Shown here one piece after another: positions 11,079 through 20,845 of a stretch of DNA of 62,136 nt (its first letter is position 1; each line of letters opens with the position of its first letter). The DNA comes from Geobacteraceae bacterium (GTDB lineage: Bacteria > Desulfobacterota > Desulfuromonadia > Geobacterales > Geobacteraceae), in NCBI GenBank assembly GCA_029975275.1, contig JARKPN010000127.1:1-62136 (forward strand), in the 5' to 3' direction. The notes under the pieces were generated by a model that worked only from the letters and a program-made list of their open reading frames with translations, did no database searches and was not told the origin of the DNA. Both the position numbers and the translations under genes were made by a program.

Positions 11079-12731
11079 CTAGTCCGTCCGCTCGATCCGT
11101 ATCGCTCCCGGTCGGTACCCTTCGGGAAGGTATTCCTCCGGTATGGTGGTACGGTTACCGTCCCTGAGCTGGGTGTAGTTGGGCGACATGATCTCCACCC
11201 CCCCTTCGTTGAAGGAGTCCTGTATGTTGCTGTGCAGGTCCGAGTAGGTATCGACCATGGCGTGGGGGTCGTCGGTATAGGCGTTCAACTCGTAGGTGAC
11301 GTAGTAGTCGTTTAGGGCCGTCTGAAGGACGAAGGGGCGAGGCTCGGTCAGCACGTGTCCGGTTTTCAGGGCGGCGGCGATCAGGAGTTCGTGGACCCGC
11401 CGCCATGGGGTGTCGTAGCCGATGGTGACGCTGGTGTTGAGGATGAGATGGGCCTCCCGGTGAGAAAAGCTGAAGTTGAGGATGTGGCTGCCCAGTACCA
11501 GGGAGTTGGGGATGGTGATGTCCACGTTCTTGATGGTGAGCAGGTGGGTTGCCAGCAGGTTTGTTTCGGTGATGTCGCCGATGTTGTTGCCTATCCTGAC
11601 CCGGTCGCCGATGCGGAAGGCGCGGGTATAGGTGAGAATGACCCCGGCGACCACGTTGGCGACGGCTGAGGTGGAGCCGAGAGAGATGAGCACGCCGAGG
11701 AAAATGGACACTCCCTTGAAGGCGGGGGACTCGGAACCGGGAAAATAGGGAAAGACCAGGATGGCCGTGAAGACGATCAGCAGGAAACGGACGAGCTTGA
11801 AGGTCGGTTGTGCCCATTCCGGGTAGAAGCCGGCGATTCTGATGTTCCCCTTCTCCAGCTCGACGAACAGGAGCCCGGTACATTTGACGACGTAACGCAT
11901 CACCAGCACGATTACCGCCAGAAAGATGAGCTTGGGCAGGTAGTTGCCGGCGGCCGATCCGATTGCCGCGAACGGGGCAACGGCGTAGTCGAGGAGTTTT
12001 GTCGCATAGTTGTGCGTCCAGGGGAAGAAGCTGAACACCAGAGAGAAGTAGAAGTAGAGCAGCAGCACGACCAGCAGGACCCGTACGCTGCGGGCGAGAA
12101 GAACGAGACTGGCGGTGATCCGCTCAGCACTGACGATCTCGTAGGACTGGATCCTGATGGGGCGTATCCTGGTGCCGCGCCACGAGGAGATTCTCGCATA
12201 GAGCCTGGGAAAGATACGCCTGGAAAGGAGCAGGACGGCGATCAGCACGCCGGTCGCCAGCATGGCATGGGCTCCCCCAAGGAGGAGTCTGTGCAGACTC
12301 CGCTCCTCCCGATGGAGCTCCAGGGTTGCGTTGATGCGGTCGGCGTATTCCCGCGCCAGTTCACTTCTGAGCTTCCTCTCTGACACGGCGTCCTGCTCGG
12401 TGACCACCATGATCAGCAGATCGCCGGCATAGAGGTCGCTGCTGGTTTCGCCGTCCAGGACCGACACGGGGTTCCTGCCGAAGAGCGGGTTTTCCATGAC
12501 CCGCTGAAGGCGAGCGGTTATTATCTTGGCCCGTTCGTCCGGGGGCAGGGACAGGACCCGCTCCCGGATCCGGAACAGCTCCCGTCCGTCCAGGACGACC
12601 GGGGCGCTCGTATCCTTGGCGGGGAGGGGTTTGGTTTCCGGAGGTTGCGACGGTTTCGGGGAGGCCGCGGCAAGACCGGCAATCAGGATCAGGAGCGCTG
12701 CTACTGCGGGGAAAAACAAGAGACGTCTCAT
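11079..12731 (-). CDS. Mechanosensitive channel, MscS family
   Basis: The 550-residue membrane protein has a signal peptide (MRRLLFFPAVAALLILIAGL), a periplasmic stretch of about 130 residues, several transmembrane helices, then the MscS pore and beta domain: GTSAVANVVAGVILTYTRAF, RIGDRVRIGNNIGDITE, VDITIPNSLVLGSHILNFS. It releases solutes on hypo-osmotic shock. The ATG at 12731 has GAGGTG upstream; a GTG four codons earlier is possible. It is close to tamB in the same direction (48-bp gap), so it may share the transcript. Confidence 0.88.
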   Translation of the reverse strand: MRRLLFFPAVAALLILIAGLAAASPKPSQPPETKPLPAKDTSAPVVLDGRELFRIRERVLSLPPDERAKIITARLQRVMENPLFGRNPVSVLDGETSSDLYAGDLLIMVVTEQDAVSERKLRSELAREYADRINATLELHREERSLHRLLLGGAHAMLATGVLIAVLLLSRRIFPRLYARISSWRGTRIRPIRIQSYEIVSAERITASLVLLARSVRVLLVVLLLYFYFSLVFSFFPWTHNYATKLLDYAVAPFAAIGSAAGNYLPKLIFLAVIVLVMRYVVKCTGLLFVELEKGNIRIAGFYPEWAQPTFKLVRFLLIVFTAILVFPYFPGSESPAFKGVSIFLGVLISLGSTSAVANVVAGVILTYTRAFRIGDRVRIGNNIGDITETNLLATHLLTIKNVDITIPNSLVLGSHILNFSFSHREAHLILNTSVTIGYDTPWRRVHELLIAAALKTGHVLTEPRPFVLQTALNDYYVTYELNAYTDDPHAMVDTYSDLHSNIQDSFNEGGVEIMSPNYTQLRDGNRTTIPEEYLPEGYRPGAIRIERTD

Positions 12732-12779
12732 GGCACACCTCACTATGGGTAGGAAACTACGAAATCCGTTCCGCAGGAA

Positions 12780-15700
12780 TCAATCGAAATCAATCTTGTA
12801 GAAGAGATCGACCCCGCTCTCGGTCCCGGTCCAGGTCTCCACCTCCCATCGTTCGGAAAAATTATAGCGGGCCTTGAGGTAGCTGGTGGGCGAGAAGAGC
12901 GACCTGCCGTAGCTGATGAAGAGCTTGGGCGTCAGGTACTTCCCGACGGTGAGGAGAGACTTGGTCACGTCGCCTTTGTCGGGCTCGACCCCAAAGGTGT
13001 CGATGCCGAAGCGTCCGGTGATCTCTTCCTTGAGTACCGCCGACTGACCGGCCGAGAGGAGCAGCCCGGCCGCTTCCATCACCGTGCCCACATGGCCCTG
13101 GTCGCCGCTCAGGGGGTGCCCCAGCACGATGTACCCCATGATGTCGCTCTCGGACATGGCCGGCTCGGAGTAGAGCCGGATCACGGGGCTCCGGAGGTTT
13201 CCGCCCAGTATGATACCGGCCTTCACGTCCCCGACGGTGCGCAGGGCCAGGATGTCCAGGTTGGGCCGCGAGACCGATCCGCCGGTGTAGACCAGCCGTC
13301 CCTTGGTGATTTCCAGGTTCACGCCGTAGGCCTTATAGCTCCCCTTGACAACCCGCACCTCGCCCCTTGCCCTGATATCGTCGAGGCTCCGCATGGTCAG
13401 GTTCACGTCTCCTGCCATGCGGGCGTCGATGCCTTCGGCCCTTACGAAGACCTGGTCGCCGAACAGGACCCGGATCTGGATATCGGTGGCCAAGGGGAAG
13501 GGGGCGGGCTTAGGCTGGGGGGCATCGATCACCACCACGTCATCGCTTGGTCGGACCGGCGCGGGGGTCTTGCTCCCGGTCACCAGCAGCTCCGGGATGA
13601 CGAGATCGCCCCGCACGGTCACCTTGTCCCTGGTACCGGTGAAGTCGAGCCGGGGGCTGCCGACCACCTGGAGTTCCGGCAGGTAGATAAGTCTGAAGTT
13701 CTCTCCTCTTATGGTTCCGCGGTACTCTGCCGGTCGCCACTCCCGGAGTCGAAGCGACGCGCTGCCGGTGATGGTGCCCGCCCCGGAGCGGGCGGAGTAA
13801 GAGTCGACCAGGACCGTGTCCCGCTCCAGCCGGGCGGTGACCCGGACGTCGCTCAGGGTGACCCCGGCCCGGGGGAGAGAGGCGCCCGCCCCGCTGAGCA
13901 GGACCCTGCCGGTCAGGTCGGGCTTTCGCCACGTTCCGCCTGCCCGGGCCTCCACCTCCAGTTCCCCTTTGCTCTCCTGGAGCATGCCGGGGAAGAGGGC
14001 GGTCAGTAGGCCGTTTTCGTGCAGCCTTCCATCCAGGTTCAGGGCCACGCCGCCGTCCGGGTTGACCGAGATCGGGAGGCGGGCCGGCAGGGGGATTCGG
14101 AACTCGGAGCGGACCCGGCCGGTTTCGGCAAGGTCGAGGGATACGGAGCCGCCGAGGGCCTCGTCCCGCCAGTCCCAGGCAAGTGCGGCGCCCTGGAAGC
14201 TGACTCTGAGGACCCCTCCTTCCTGCTGGCGGACGAGCGATCCCCTGCCGACCGTTGCCGTCCCCTTGAGCCGGAAGATGCTGCCCGGCAACCACGCTCC
14301 GGAGGAACTGACGGTGAGCCCGCCGTCCAGGGAAAGCCCGGCGGGAAGCCAGGGGCGGATGGAGCGGAAGTGTCCCTCTTCAAGCCGGGCTTCGAAGGTC
14401 CCCTGTTCCGGAAACGCGAGGCCGGACGGGGTACGGGCCACTGCGCTGACGACGAGCCTGCCGTCCTGGGCGGTGTCGAGGGAGGCGGTTGCCCGGATCT
14501 CCCCGCCCGTGGTCTCCAGCCGGAGCGTGCCGCTCCTGAACTGCACCCGGTGCTCACCTGCCGCCACTGTGCCGGAAAACCCTACGTTGGCGGTGACGTT
14601 TGCCGCGCCCCCCCGCGGGAGCGAGATTGATACCGTTCCGCTGCTGGAACCGCTGACGCTCCCTTCGCCGGTCCATGGCGCGACCCTCGCCAGGTTCAGG
14701 TGCTCCCAGCGGGCGTTCAGCCGGCCGCTCGGCGGCTGGAAGGCGAGATCCCCACCCAGTTGGAGGCGCTCTCCCTGTACGCCGGTCAGGACCATGGCGG
14801 GGAGAATGAACCACCGGGATGAGACGGAGAGGGGGGCCGGCCGTTCCATCCGCCACGGTCCGACCCGGTCCCTTCCGGAAAGGGAGGTGATGGTTCCCTT
14901 CCAGGCCGATGCCTGGTAACCTCCTTCCAGTGTGGTCCGGAGCCCGGCGCCGGGGAGGTTGAGATCCAGATTGAGCCGGTGCCGGCTGGGGGTCCCGTCG
15001 GCGTCCAGGTTGAGCGTCGAGGTCCGGAAACCGGCGTACTCCAGCTCCCTGGTGTCCAGGCGAAGCCGCACCGGCCGCTCCCTGGCTGTGCCCACCGACA
15101 CGACAAAGGAGGCCGTGCCGGCGCGCAGTGACTCGACCCTCAGCTTGCCGGCCCGGCCCGTGACGCTGCCGCCGATGCGCCCCTCCCGCTGGAGGACCTG
15201 GCCGTCGGCCCGCAGGCTGCCGGTTGCCCCGGGGACGAGCCCCCCCAGGTCGTCGGCCCGCACGGTAAAGCTGATTCTGCTTCGCAGGTCGCCGGCGGCG
15301 CGGACGTCGAATCCCCTGCCCCGCAGCAGCAGGCGGTCGAGCATGAAGGAGCCGTCCGTCGCGCGGGCCGCCAGCTCGCCGCTCAGGGTCCTTTCCCGCA
15401 GACGGCTGGAGAGGAGCCTGGCGTCGACCCTCGCATACAGGGGCCCCTCTTCGGGGACGCGGAGTTCGCCGTTCATGTCCAGGTTGACGACCCCCTTCCA
15501 GTCGGGCGCAATACGGGCCGGGTCCATCCCCCGGCCGCGCAGTTCTCCGGTCAGGGAGAGTCCTTTTGTCCACGATGCCTTGAGGGAGCCGCCCAGGGAA
15601 CCGCCAAGACAGCTCCCCCGCGTGATGGTCAGTGCCAGTCCGTCCCGGTTCCCCGCCAGGCTTCCGGCCAGGGAGGCGGCGCGCCATCCCCTGCCGGTTG

Positions 15701-16694
15701 TCGCCAGGCTGAAGCCGCCCCGGTAGCCGTTCGGGTCGCCGGCGATATCCAGTTGACCGCTGAGGGGGGGCATGGTCGGGATCTCGCGCGAGAGGTCCAC
15801 CCCTTCCGCCTTGAGACGCACGGCCATGGCGGGATCGGGCCGGGCAAAGGAGAGCGTGCCCGCGCCGGTGAGCCTCCCTTTGCGGCCCGCCTCGGTCAGT
15901 ATCATCTCTCGCAGGTCGATCTCCCGGCGGGAGAGGCCGACCCTGGCCGACAGGTCGAAGCGCTGCTTCGATACCCCTACCGCAACGGCCCGTATGGTGC
16001 CGGTCGCCTGCTCCTTGCCCCCTTCGGGGGTGATCCGGCACAGGAGGAGGAGCCTGGATACGCCGGCCATGGGTTGGGTCGGGGAAACGGTTGCGAACAG
16101 GTCGAGCTCCGGCTTGCGGAAGCTGATGCCCGCGTTGCCGGTTATCCTGCCCTGGGGCGACGAGAGGTCCAGGTTGGTGAGGGCGCTCCTCCCTCCCCGC
16201 CAGTCGAGCCGGCCGGTCAGGCTGGTGAGAGTGAGAGGTTCACCACCGTTGCGACGGTACACCAGGTCGCGCAGGGTGAGGGCGGAGATCCAGCCGTTCA
16301 GCCGGGCCGCGGGCCCGGAGATGATCGGCCAGGAGAGATCCACGGGCTCCCTGGACTCGGGACTCCGGTCCAGGATATCGACCCCCGAGGTGTCCAGCCG
16401 GTCTATCGCAATGTTGCCGGTCAGGAGAGCGAGGGGCCGCCAACCGAAACCCAGCTCGCGGATCCGGATGGTCATTGGCGGACTTTCCAGCTTCACCCCG
16501 CTGAGGCGGAGGCCGCGCCAGAGGGTGCCTTCCATGCCGCCGATCTCGAGCCGTACACCGGCCGTCCGCGCCGCCCGGCCCACCAGCCAGCGGGCGCCCT
16601 CGGGTGTGCCCAGCAGCCAGCCGGTCAGTGCGGTGATCGCGGCAAGAAGGAATACGGCCAGGATGGGAACGCTGTACAGGAGCGCTTTCCTCAT
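12780..16694 (-). CDS. tamB: Translocation and assembly module subunit TamB (AsmA-like)
   Basis: The 1304-residue protein has an N-terminal membrane anchor (LLYSVPILAVFLLAAITAL) and a long repetitive beta-rich middle. The conserved DUF490/TamB C-terminus includes MSESDIMGYIVLGHPLSG and LTVGKYLTPKLFISYGRSLF. TamB spans the periplasm and works with TamA in envelope biogenesis, including lipid transport. Its ATG overlaps the tamA stop (ATGA), so the two are coupled. Length is typical. Confidence 0.93.
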   Translation of the reverse strand: MRKALLYSVPILAVFLLAAITALTGWLLGTPEGARWLVGRAARTAGVRLEIGGMEGTLWRGLRLSGVKLESPPMTIRIRELGFGWRPLALLTGNIAIDRLDTSGVDILDRSPESREPVDLSWPIISGPAARLNGWISALTLRDLVYRRNGGEPLTLTSLTGRLDWRGGRSALTNLDLSSPQGRITGNAGISFRKPELDLFATVSPTQPMAGVSRLLLLCRITPEGGKEQATGTIRAVAVGVSKQRFDLSARVGLSRREIDLREMILTEAGRKGRLTGAGTLSFARPDPAMAVRLKAEGVDLSREIPTMPPLSGQLDIAGDPNGYRGGFSLATTGRGWRAASLAGSLAGNRDGLALTITRGSCLGGSLGGSLKASWTKGLSLTGELRGRGMDPARIAPDWKGVVNLDMNGELRVPEEGPLYARVDARLLSSRLRERTLSGELAARATDGSFMLDRLLLRGRGFDVRAAGDLRSRISFTVRADDLGGLVPGATGSLRADGQVLQREGRIGGSVTGRAGKLRVESLRAGTASFVVSVGTARERPVRLRLDTRELEYAGFRTSTLNLDADGTPSRHRLNLDLNLPGAGLRTTLEGGYQASAWKGTITSLSGRDRVGPWRMERPAPLSVSSRWFILPAMVLTGVQGERLQLGGDLAFQPPSGRLNARWEHLNLARVAPWTGEGSVSGSSSGTVSISLPRGGAANVTANVGFSGTVAAGEHRVQFRSGTLRLETTGGEIRATASLDTAQDGRLVVSAVARTPSGLAFPEQGTFEARLEEGHFRSIRPWLPAGLSLDGGLTVSSSGAWLPGSIFRLKGTATVGRGSLVRQQEGGVLRVSFQGAALAWDWRDEALGGSVSLDLAETGRVRSEFRIPLPARLPISVNPDGGVALNLDGRLHENGLLTALFPGMLQESKGELEVEARAGGTWRKPDLTGRVLLSGAGASLPRAGVTLSDVRVTARLERDTVLVDSYSARSGAGTITGSASLRLREWRPAEYRGTIRGENFRLIYLPELQVVGSPRLDFTGTRDKVTVRGDLVIPELLVTGSKTPAPVRPSDDVVVIDAPQPKPAPFPLATDIQIRVLFGDQVFVRAEGIDARMAGDVNLTMRSLDDIRARGEVRVVKGSYKAYGVNLEITKGRLVYTGGSVSRPNLDILALRTVGDVKAGIILGGNLRSPVIRLYSEPAMSESDIMGYIVLGHPLSGDQGHVGTVMEAAGLLLSAGQSAVLKEEITGRFGIDTFGVEPDKGDVTKSLLTVGKYLTPKLFISYGRSLFSPTSYLKARYNFSERWEVETWTGTESGVDLFYKIDFD

Positions 16695-18460
16695 AGTTCC
16701 AACCCCACGGTGAAGTGGACCCGGAAGACGTTTTTGTCCACCCCGATCTGCTTGGCGACGTCAAGCTGGATGGCGCCGATGGGGGTGTAGTAGCGGGCGC
16801 CGATACCCGCCCCCTTGTAGAGCCTGAAGCTGTTCAGCGAATTGAACGCGTTGCCGACGTCGAAGAATGCGGCCACGCCCCAGTTGTCGAACAGCGCCCG
16901 CTCCAATTCCACGCTGGCGGTGAGGAGGTTCTTTCCGCCGGTCACCTTTCCGGCGATGTTTTTGGGTCCCAGCGACTGGTAGGCATACCCCCTTACGCTC
17001 CGGTCGCCGCCGGCGAAGAAGCGGAGCGAGGCGGGGAGGTCCTGCAGCGGGTCGTCCTGGAAGGTGACCCCCCCCTTGGCCCTGGAGATGAAGGACAGGC
17101 GCCACGGCAGCGGGTAGATCACGCGACCCTCGGCGATGAACTGAATGAAGCCGGTCCCCGAGCCGAGGTACTGGTGGGTGCCGCGCGCCTCCAGGTCGTA
17201 GCGGTAGCCCCTGGTGGGCCTGATGGGGTCGTTGAAGCTGCGGTGGGAAAAGCGGATGCCCGGCAGCACCAGGAAGGTGCTGGTTTTCTGCAGGCCGATG
17301 TCGGAATCCTCCTGCTGGAGCCTGAGATACAGGGTCCCCAACTGTCCTGGGAGGAAGCTCCGGTTCAGGCTCCCCTCCAGCGAGGCCAGGCTGGTGGTGT
17401 AGCTGTCGGTCTCCTCGCGTTGCAGGTTGAACTGGAGCCCCATGTTGCTCTTGAAGTCCCGATAGCTCGGGGCCACGTAGCCGGCGGCGATCCCCTGGAG
17501 ACGCTCCGAGACCTTGATCTCGGCGTTCAGCTCGTGCCCCAGCAGGAACAGGTTCACGTCCTTGTACTTGACCGACCCGCGGATGCCGGTGTCGGTTCCG
17601 TACCCTATGCCGGGGCGGAGCCGCCTGCGGGGGAGGGGGGAGAGCTGGACCGCCACCGGCATGACCGAGTCGTGGGCGTTCTTCCGATCCCTGGTGACCA
17701 CCACCCCCTTGAAACGGTCGGACAGGGCCAGGTTCAGCTGGGTCTGCCCCAGCTTCAGCTGGGAAAAGGTCTCGCCGGGCCTGTAGTCCAGGTAGCGTTC
17801 CAGGAAGGGGGTGGGGTACTGGGGGGCGCCGGAGAAGGTGGTCGCGCCGAAACTGTAGCGCGTTCCGGTATCCATCTCGAGGGTTATCCGGGCATTCGCC
17901 TCCCCCCTGGAGACCAGGATCCGGTGGGTCGGGAAGTCGGCGTCCAGGTAGCCCAGATCGACCGCCTTGGCCCTGAGCATCTCCTTCCCCTTTTCGTAGG
18001 AAGCGTGGTTCAGCACGTCCCCTTTCCGGAGGGGGAAGGAAGCGACCAGCTCCTTGACGGCCTCTTCCTCGGCGGCCGGTCCCCTGACCCTGACGGAGAT
18101 TTCGCTGACCCGCACCGGTCTGCCCGGAAAGACCCCAACCAGCAGCCGGTACTCGTTCTTTGCCGGATTCTGAAGCTCGGTCCCGACCTTGGCGTCATAG
18201 TAACCGAAAGGCTCCAGAGCCTCCCTGACCTTCTCCGGCACGTCCTTGCGGAACAGCTCGAGCCAGGGGATATTCACCTCGCCGTCGCGGACCAGTCCGG
18301 GTGGGAGGGAGAGGGCTGCCTGGACGTTTTCCAGGGGCTCGCCCTCGATCCCGATAATCATCACCTCCACCGGATCCGCTACGGCGGGTAATGCCCCGAT
18401 GACCGTGAGCAGGACAGTGAGGAGTATGCCGAGCGTTATGCGGACGATGACGGTCTCCAT
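16691..18460 (-). CDS. tamA: Outer membrane assembly factor TamA (Omp85 family)
   Basis: The 589-residue protein has a signal peptide (TVIVRITLGILLTVLLTVIG), POTRA-like segments to about residue 240, and a 16-strand-type barrel with RPGIGYGTDTGIRG, FFAGGDRSVRGY (the Omp85 VRGY motif) and a C-terminal VHFTVGLEL ending in an aromatic/hydrophobic strand. It is the outer-membrane partner of TamB. The ATG at 18460 starts the signal peptide. Confidence 0.93.
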   Translation of the reverse strand: METVIVRITLGILLTVLLTVIGALPAVADPVEVMIIGIEGEPLENVQAALSLPPGLVRDGEVNIPWLELFRKDVPEKVREALEPFGYYDAKVGTELQNPAKNEYRLLVGVFPGRPVRVSEISVRVRGPAAEEEAVKELVASFPLRKGDVLNHASYEKGKEMLRAKAVDLGYLDADFPTHRILVSRGEANARITLEMDTGTRYSFGATTFSGAPQYPTPFLERYLDYRPGETFSQLKLGQTQLNLALSDRFKGVVVTRDRKNAHDSVMPVAVQLSPLPRRRLRPGIGYGTDTGIRGSVKYKDVNLFLLGHELNAEIKVSERLQGIAAGYVAPSYRDFKSNMGLQFNLQREETDSYTTSLASLEGSLNRSFLPGQLGTLYLRLQQEDSDIGLQKTSTFLVLPGIRFSHRSFNDPIRPTRGYRYDLEARGTHQYLGSGTGFIQFIAEGRVIYPLPWRLSFISRAKGGVTFQDDPLQDLPASLRFFAGGDRSVRGYAYQSLGPKNIAGKVTGGKNLLTASVELERALFDNWGVAAFFDVGNAFNSLNSFRLYKGAGIGARYYTPIGAIQLDVAKQIGVDKNVFRVHFTVGLEL

Positions 18461-18587
18461 GGCGGGATGCGAAGCGGATGGCGTTGGTGAGCAAAGGGGT
18501 TCCGCTTTCAGGTTGCACTATACCATCTCGGAACTTCCCGTCAATCATATTGGATGTTTTCACGGACCACGGGAATGGTTAAGGCAT

Positions 18588-19028
18588 TCAGCGGCCTTCT
18601 GGCCATCTTTTCAGGAGGATCCCTTCGGGCAGATACCCCTCCAGTGCCGCGAGGATGGACCGGACCTCGGCGATCGAGTAGGGTGTTTTTTCCTGTGCGC
18701 CCCAGACAACGTCGGGCCAGCGGAAGTCGGTCGAACTCCTCCCCACCACATGGACGTGGAGCTGTCTGACGATATTTCCGATGGCCGCCACGTTCAGCTT
18801 CTCCACCTTCATGACGGTCCTCAGGAAACCGGACAGCAGGTTGATCTCCTCCAGCAGGGCAAGCTGGTCTTCCTTTGGCAGCTCGAAGATCTCGGTCTCG
18901 TTCCTTTTCGGCACCAGGATAAACCAGGGTGCCAGGGAGTTGTTCATCAGCAGGAGCAGGCTGAAATCCGTCTCGCCGAGAATGATGCAGTCGGAGGCGA
19001 GGCGGGGGTCCAGGTGAAAGTCGGTCAT
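18588..19028 (-). CDS. HIT-family hydrolase
   Basis: The 146-residue protein carries the histidine-triad motif QLHVHVVGR and the upstream GNIVRQ and FILVPKR segments of the HIT fold. Such enzymes hydrolyse nucleoside phosphoramidates or dinucleotides; the exact substrate cannot be told. The ATG at 19028 has AAAGGA seven bases upstream. An ATG at 19043 overlaps the previous stop (ATGA) and would add five residues. It probably shares a transcript with the exported protein upstream. Confidence 0.88.
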   Translation of the reverse strand: MTDFHLDPRLASDCIILGETDFSLLLLMNNSLAPWFILVPKRNETEIFELPKEDQLALLEEINLLSGFLRTVMKVEKLNVAAIGNIVRQLHVHVVGRSSTDFRWPDVVWGAQEKTPYSIAEVRSILAALEGYLPEGILLKRWPEGR

Positions 19029-19039
19029 GGCGTATCCTT

Positions 19040-19978
19040 TCATTCAAGTCCGGCCCTGATCCGTTGCTGGAGGGCCAGCTGGTTCTTGCGCTCCCTGGTT
19101 TTGTGTTCCAGGTAGTCTTTCTTGTCCAGGTCCACGTCCAGGTTCCTGTACCGGGTGGAAAGGTCGTACCACTCGCCGATGCTCCTGCTGAAGCGCTGTT
19201 CGGCGGGGTAGCGCAGCATTTTCAGAAAGGACTGGATCGCGAAGTAATATCGTACAGTGTTGCGCTCGATGGCGCCGCGCCGCCCGCCGACATGGACCGG
19301 TCTGCCGTTTTCGTCCGTCCCGGTCACCGTGAACCCGGCCTTGTCCCGGCCGAGTGTGGCGAAATAGGCCCTTTCAGCCAGGCGCAGCGCAGCGCTCCCG
19401 CTGTATTCAAAACTGACGTGGGCAAAGGTCCTCTCCCCGGCAATCGGTACGGCCCTGAACCTCATCCGGTAGTTCCTGGTGCCGAACGGGCCGGAATCGG
19501 CAGCGAGCATGATATCCAGGTACCCCTCCCGCTGTTCGGCTATCCGGAACCGGCTCACGACTTGGCGGGAGTCTTCCGGCGTTTTATACTCCTTGCGGCC
19601 CACATAGATGGTCAGCAGCCGGTCCCCTCCCTGCTCCCGATGGGTGCACGCCTTGACATTGGGGCTTATGGATACGATATCGCACCAGTTTGCCGGAACC
19701 CTGAGCGCGGCCGCCACGCTGTCGAAGGGATAGCCGAAGATCCCATAGACATCCACGTGGGCTCTGTCGCCACGCTCGAAGGATTCCATTAAAAGAGGAA
19801 GGCCGAAGCTGCTTTTTCGCAGTCCGGCCAGGTTTCCGCGATAGGTGTCGAGCAGGATTTCTTCGCCGCTCCGGGGCCTTTCGACCGCCGAAGCGGGGCC
19901 GGTGGAGGCAAAAACCGCAGCCACGACCACAAACATTAATAATCTCAACAAGCTCCTTATGGGACAGCTCCGGTTCAC
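19040..19978 (-). CDS. Exported protein of unknown function
   Basis: The roughly 312-residue protein has a clear signal peptide (LLRLLMFVVVAAVFAST ... SAVE). The mature part has LLDTYRGNLAGLRKSSFGLP, IFGYPFDSVAAALRVPANWC, RKEYKTPEDSRQV and FSRSIGEWYDLSTRYR. The fold might be START-like, judging by the mixed alpha/beta pattern and the A-L-R-V-P-A-N-W region, but I do not recognise the family. The start is uncertain: GTG at 19978 has GGGGG eight bases upstream, and another GTG lies at 19987. Confidence 0.7.
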   Translation of the reverse strand: MNRSCPIRSLLRLLMFVVVAAVFASTGPASAVERPRSGEEILLDTYRGNLAGLRKSSFGLPLLMESFERGDRAHVDVYGIFGYPFDSVAAALRVPANWCDIVSISPNVKACTHREQGGDRLLTIYVGRKEYKTPEDSRQVVSRFRIAEQREGYLDIMLAADSGPFGTRNYRMRFRAVPIAGERTFAHVSFEYSGSAALRLAERAYFATLGRDKAGFTVTGTDENGRPVHVGGRRGAIERNTVRYYFAIQSFLKMLRYPAEQRFSRSIGEWYDLSTRYRNLDVDLDKKDYLEHKTRERKNQLALQQRIRAGLE

Positions 19979-20138
19979 ATGAATCACCCCCAGTGCAGTG
20001 AACCACCCATTATCGAACTTCTCCGATCCTTTGACTCTATACTACTCTCAAACCGGCTCTCCCTTCCACCATTTCGTTGCCGACGGGTCAGGCAAAATGC
20101 GGTGTACGCCGCGGCCGGTCGGCTGCCGGGACCGGCGC

Positions 20139-20645
20139 TCACTGGATGCGAACGGTCTGGAACTTCGCGTTGTAGATACAGGTGAGCGGAACCCGCCCGC
20201 GCTGACCCGAGGTGCGCAGCGTCACTTGATAGCGCATGTCGCCCAGGTCGATGGTACGGTCGACGCCGGCGACACTGAAGCCCTTGCGTTGCGCCTCGTT
20301 GACGCAGGCATGGCGGGCCCGCGCGAGGACGTTCTGATCCGGCTCCGGCGGCGCCTCGATGCGCGCTACGCCGTACTGGGCGTTATACACGCATCTGACG
20401 TGCTCCGGGCCGTGTGCCCCGCTGGCCCGCATCACGAGCTGGTAACGTGTCCCGCCGAGGAACAAGGCCTGTTCCACCGCCCGGACCTTTATCCCCTGAC
20501 GTTGTGCTTCGGTTCTGCAGGCCCGGCGTGCCTGGTCGGTCACGCCACGGTCGGTTTCCCGTCCCGGGGTCGGAGGTGGGGTGGCGACGCACCCGGCGAG
20601 GGCCGCTGAAACGATGAGGAGTGTGACGGATACTCTGTGCATCAT
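20139..20645 (-). CDS. Lipoprotein with two tandem repeats
   Basis: The ATG at 20645 follows AAGGAG and gives a lipoprotein signal (VTLLIVSAALAGC). The mature protein has two homologous halves: ARRACRTEAQRQGIKV ... RCVYNAQYGVARIE and ARHACVNEAQRKGFSV ... TCIYNAKFQTVRIQ. Each holds two conserved Cys, compatible with one disulfide per repeat. The function is unknown. It has its own gap on both sides. Confidence 0.72.
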   Translation of the reverse strand: MMHRVSVTLLIVSAALAGCVATPPPTPGRETDRGVTDQARRACRTEAQRQGIKVRAVEQALFLGGTRYQLVMRASGAHGPEHVRCVYNAQYGVARIEAPPEPDQNVLARARHACVNEAQRKGFSVAGVDRTIDLGDMRYQVTLRTSGQRGRVPLTCIYNAKFQTVRIQ

Positions 20646-20845
20646 GGCTGGCTCCTTTTTGTATGGGGTCTTCGAAAATTCTAAACCATTCCGTCCAAAT
20701 TGCCATAAACGGGGCTTCTGAGCCCGGAGAAGTGGCAAGCGCGGCGCGATCGCGCTATAAACTGAATGATACTTGATTTACGTCATAACCATCTCCGCTC
20801 CATGGGGCTATCCTGTAGCCACCATGAAAAAAGGAGGTGCATCCC

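Noticed and set aside
16715-18391. 558-codon plus-strand open frame over tamA
   Set aside because: Antisense shadow; TamA on the minus strand has strong Omp85 features.
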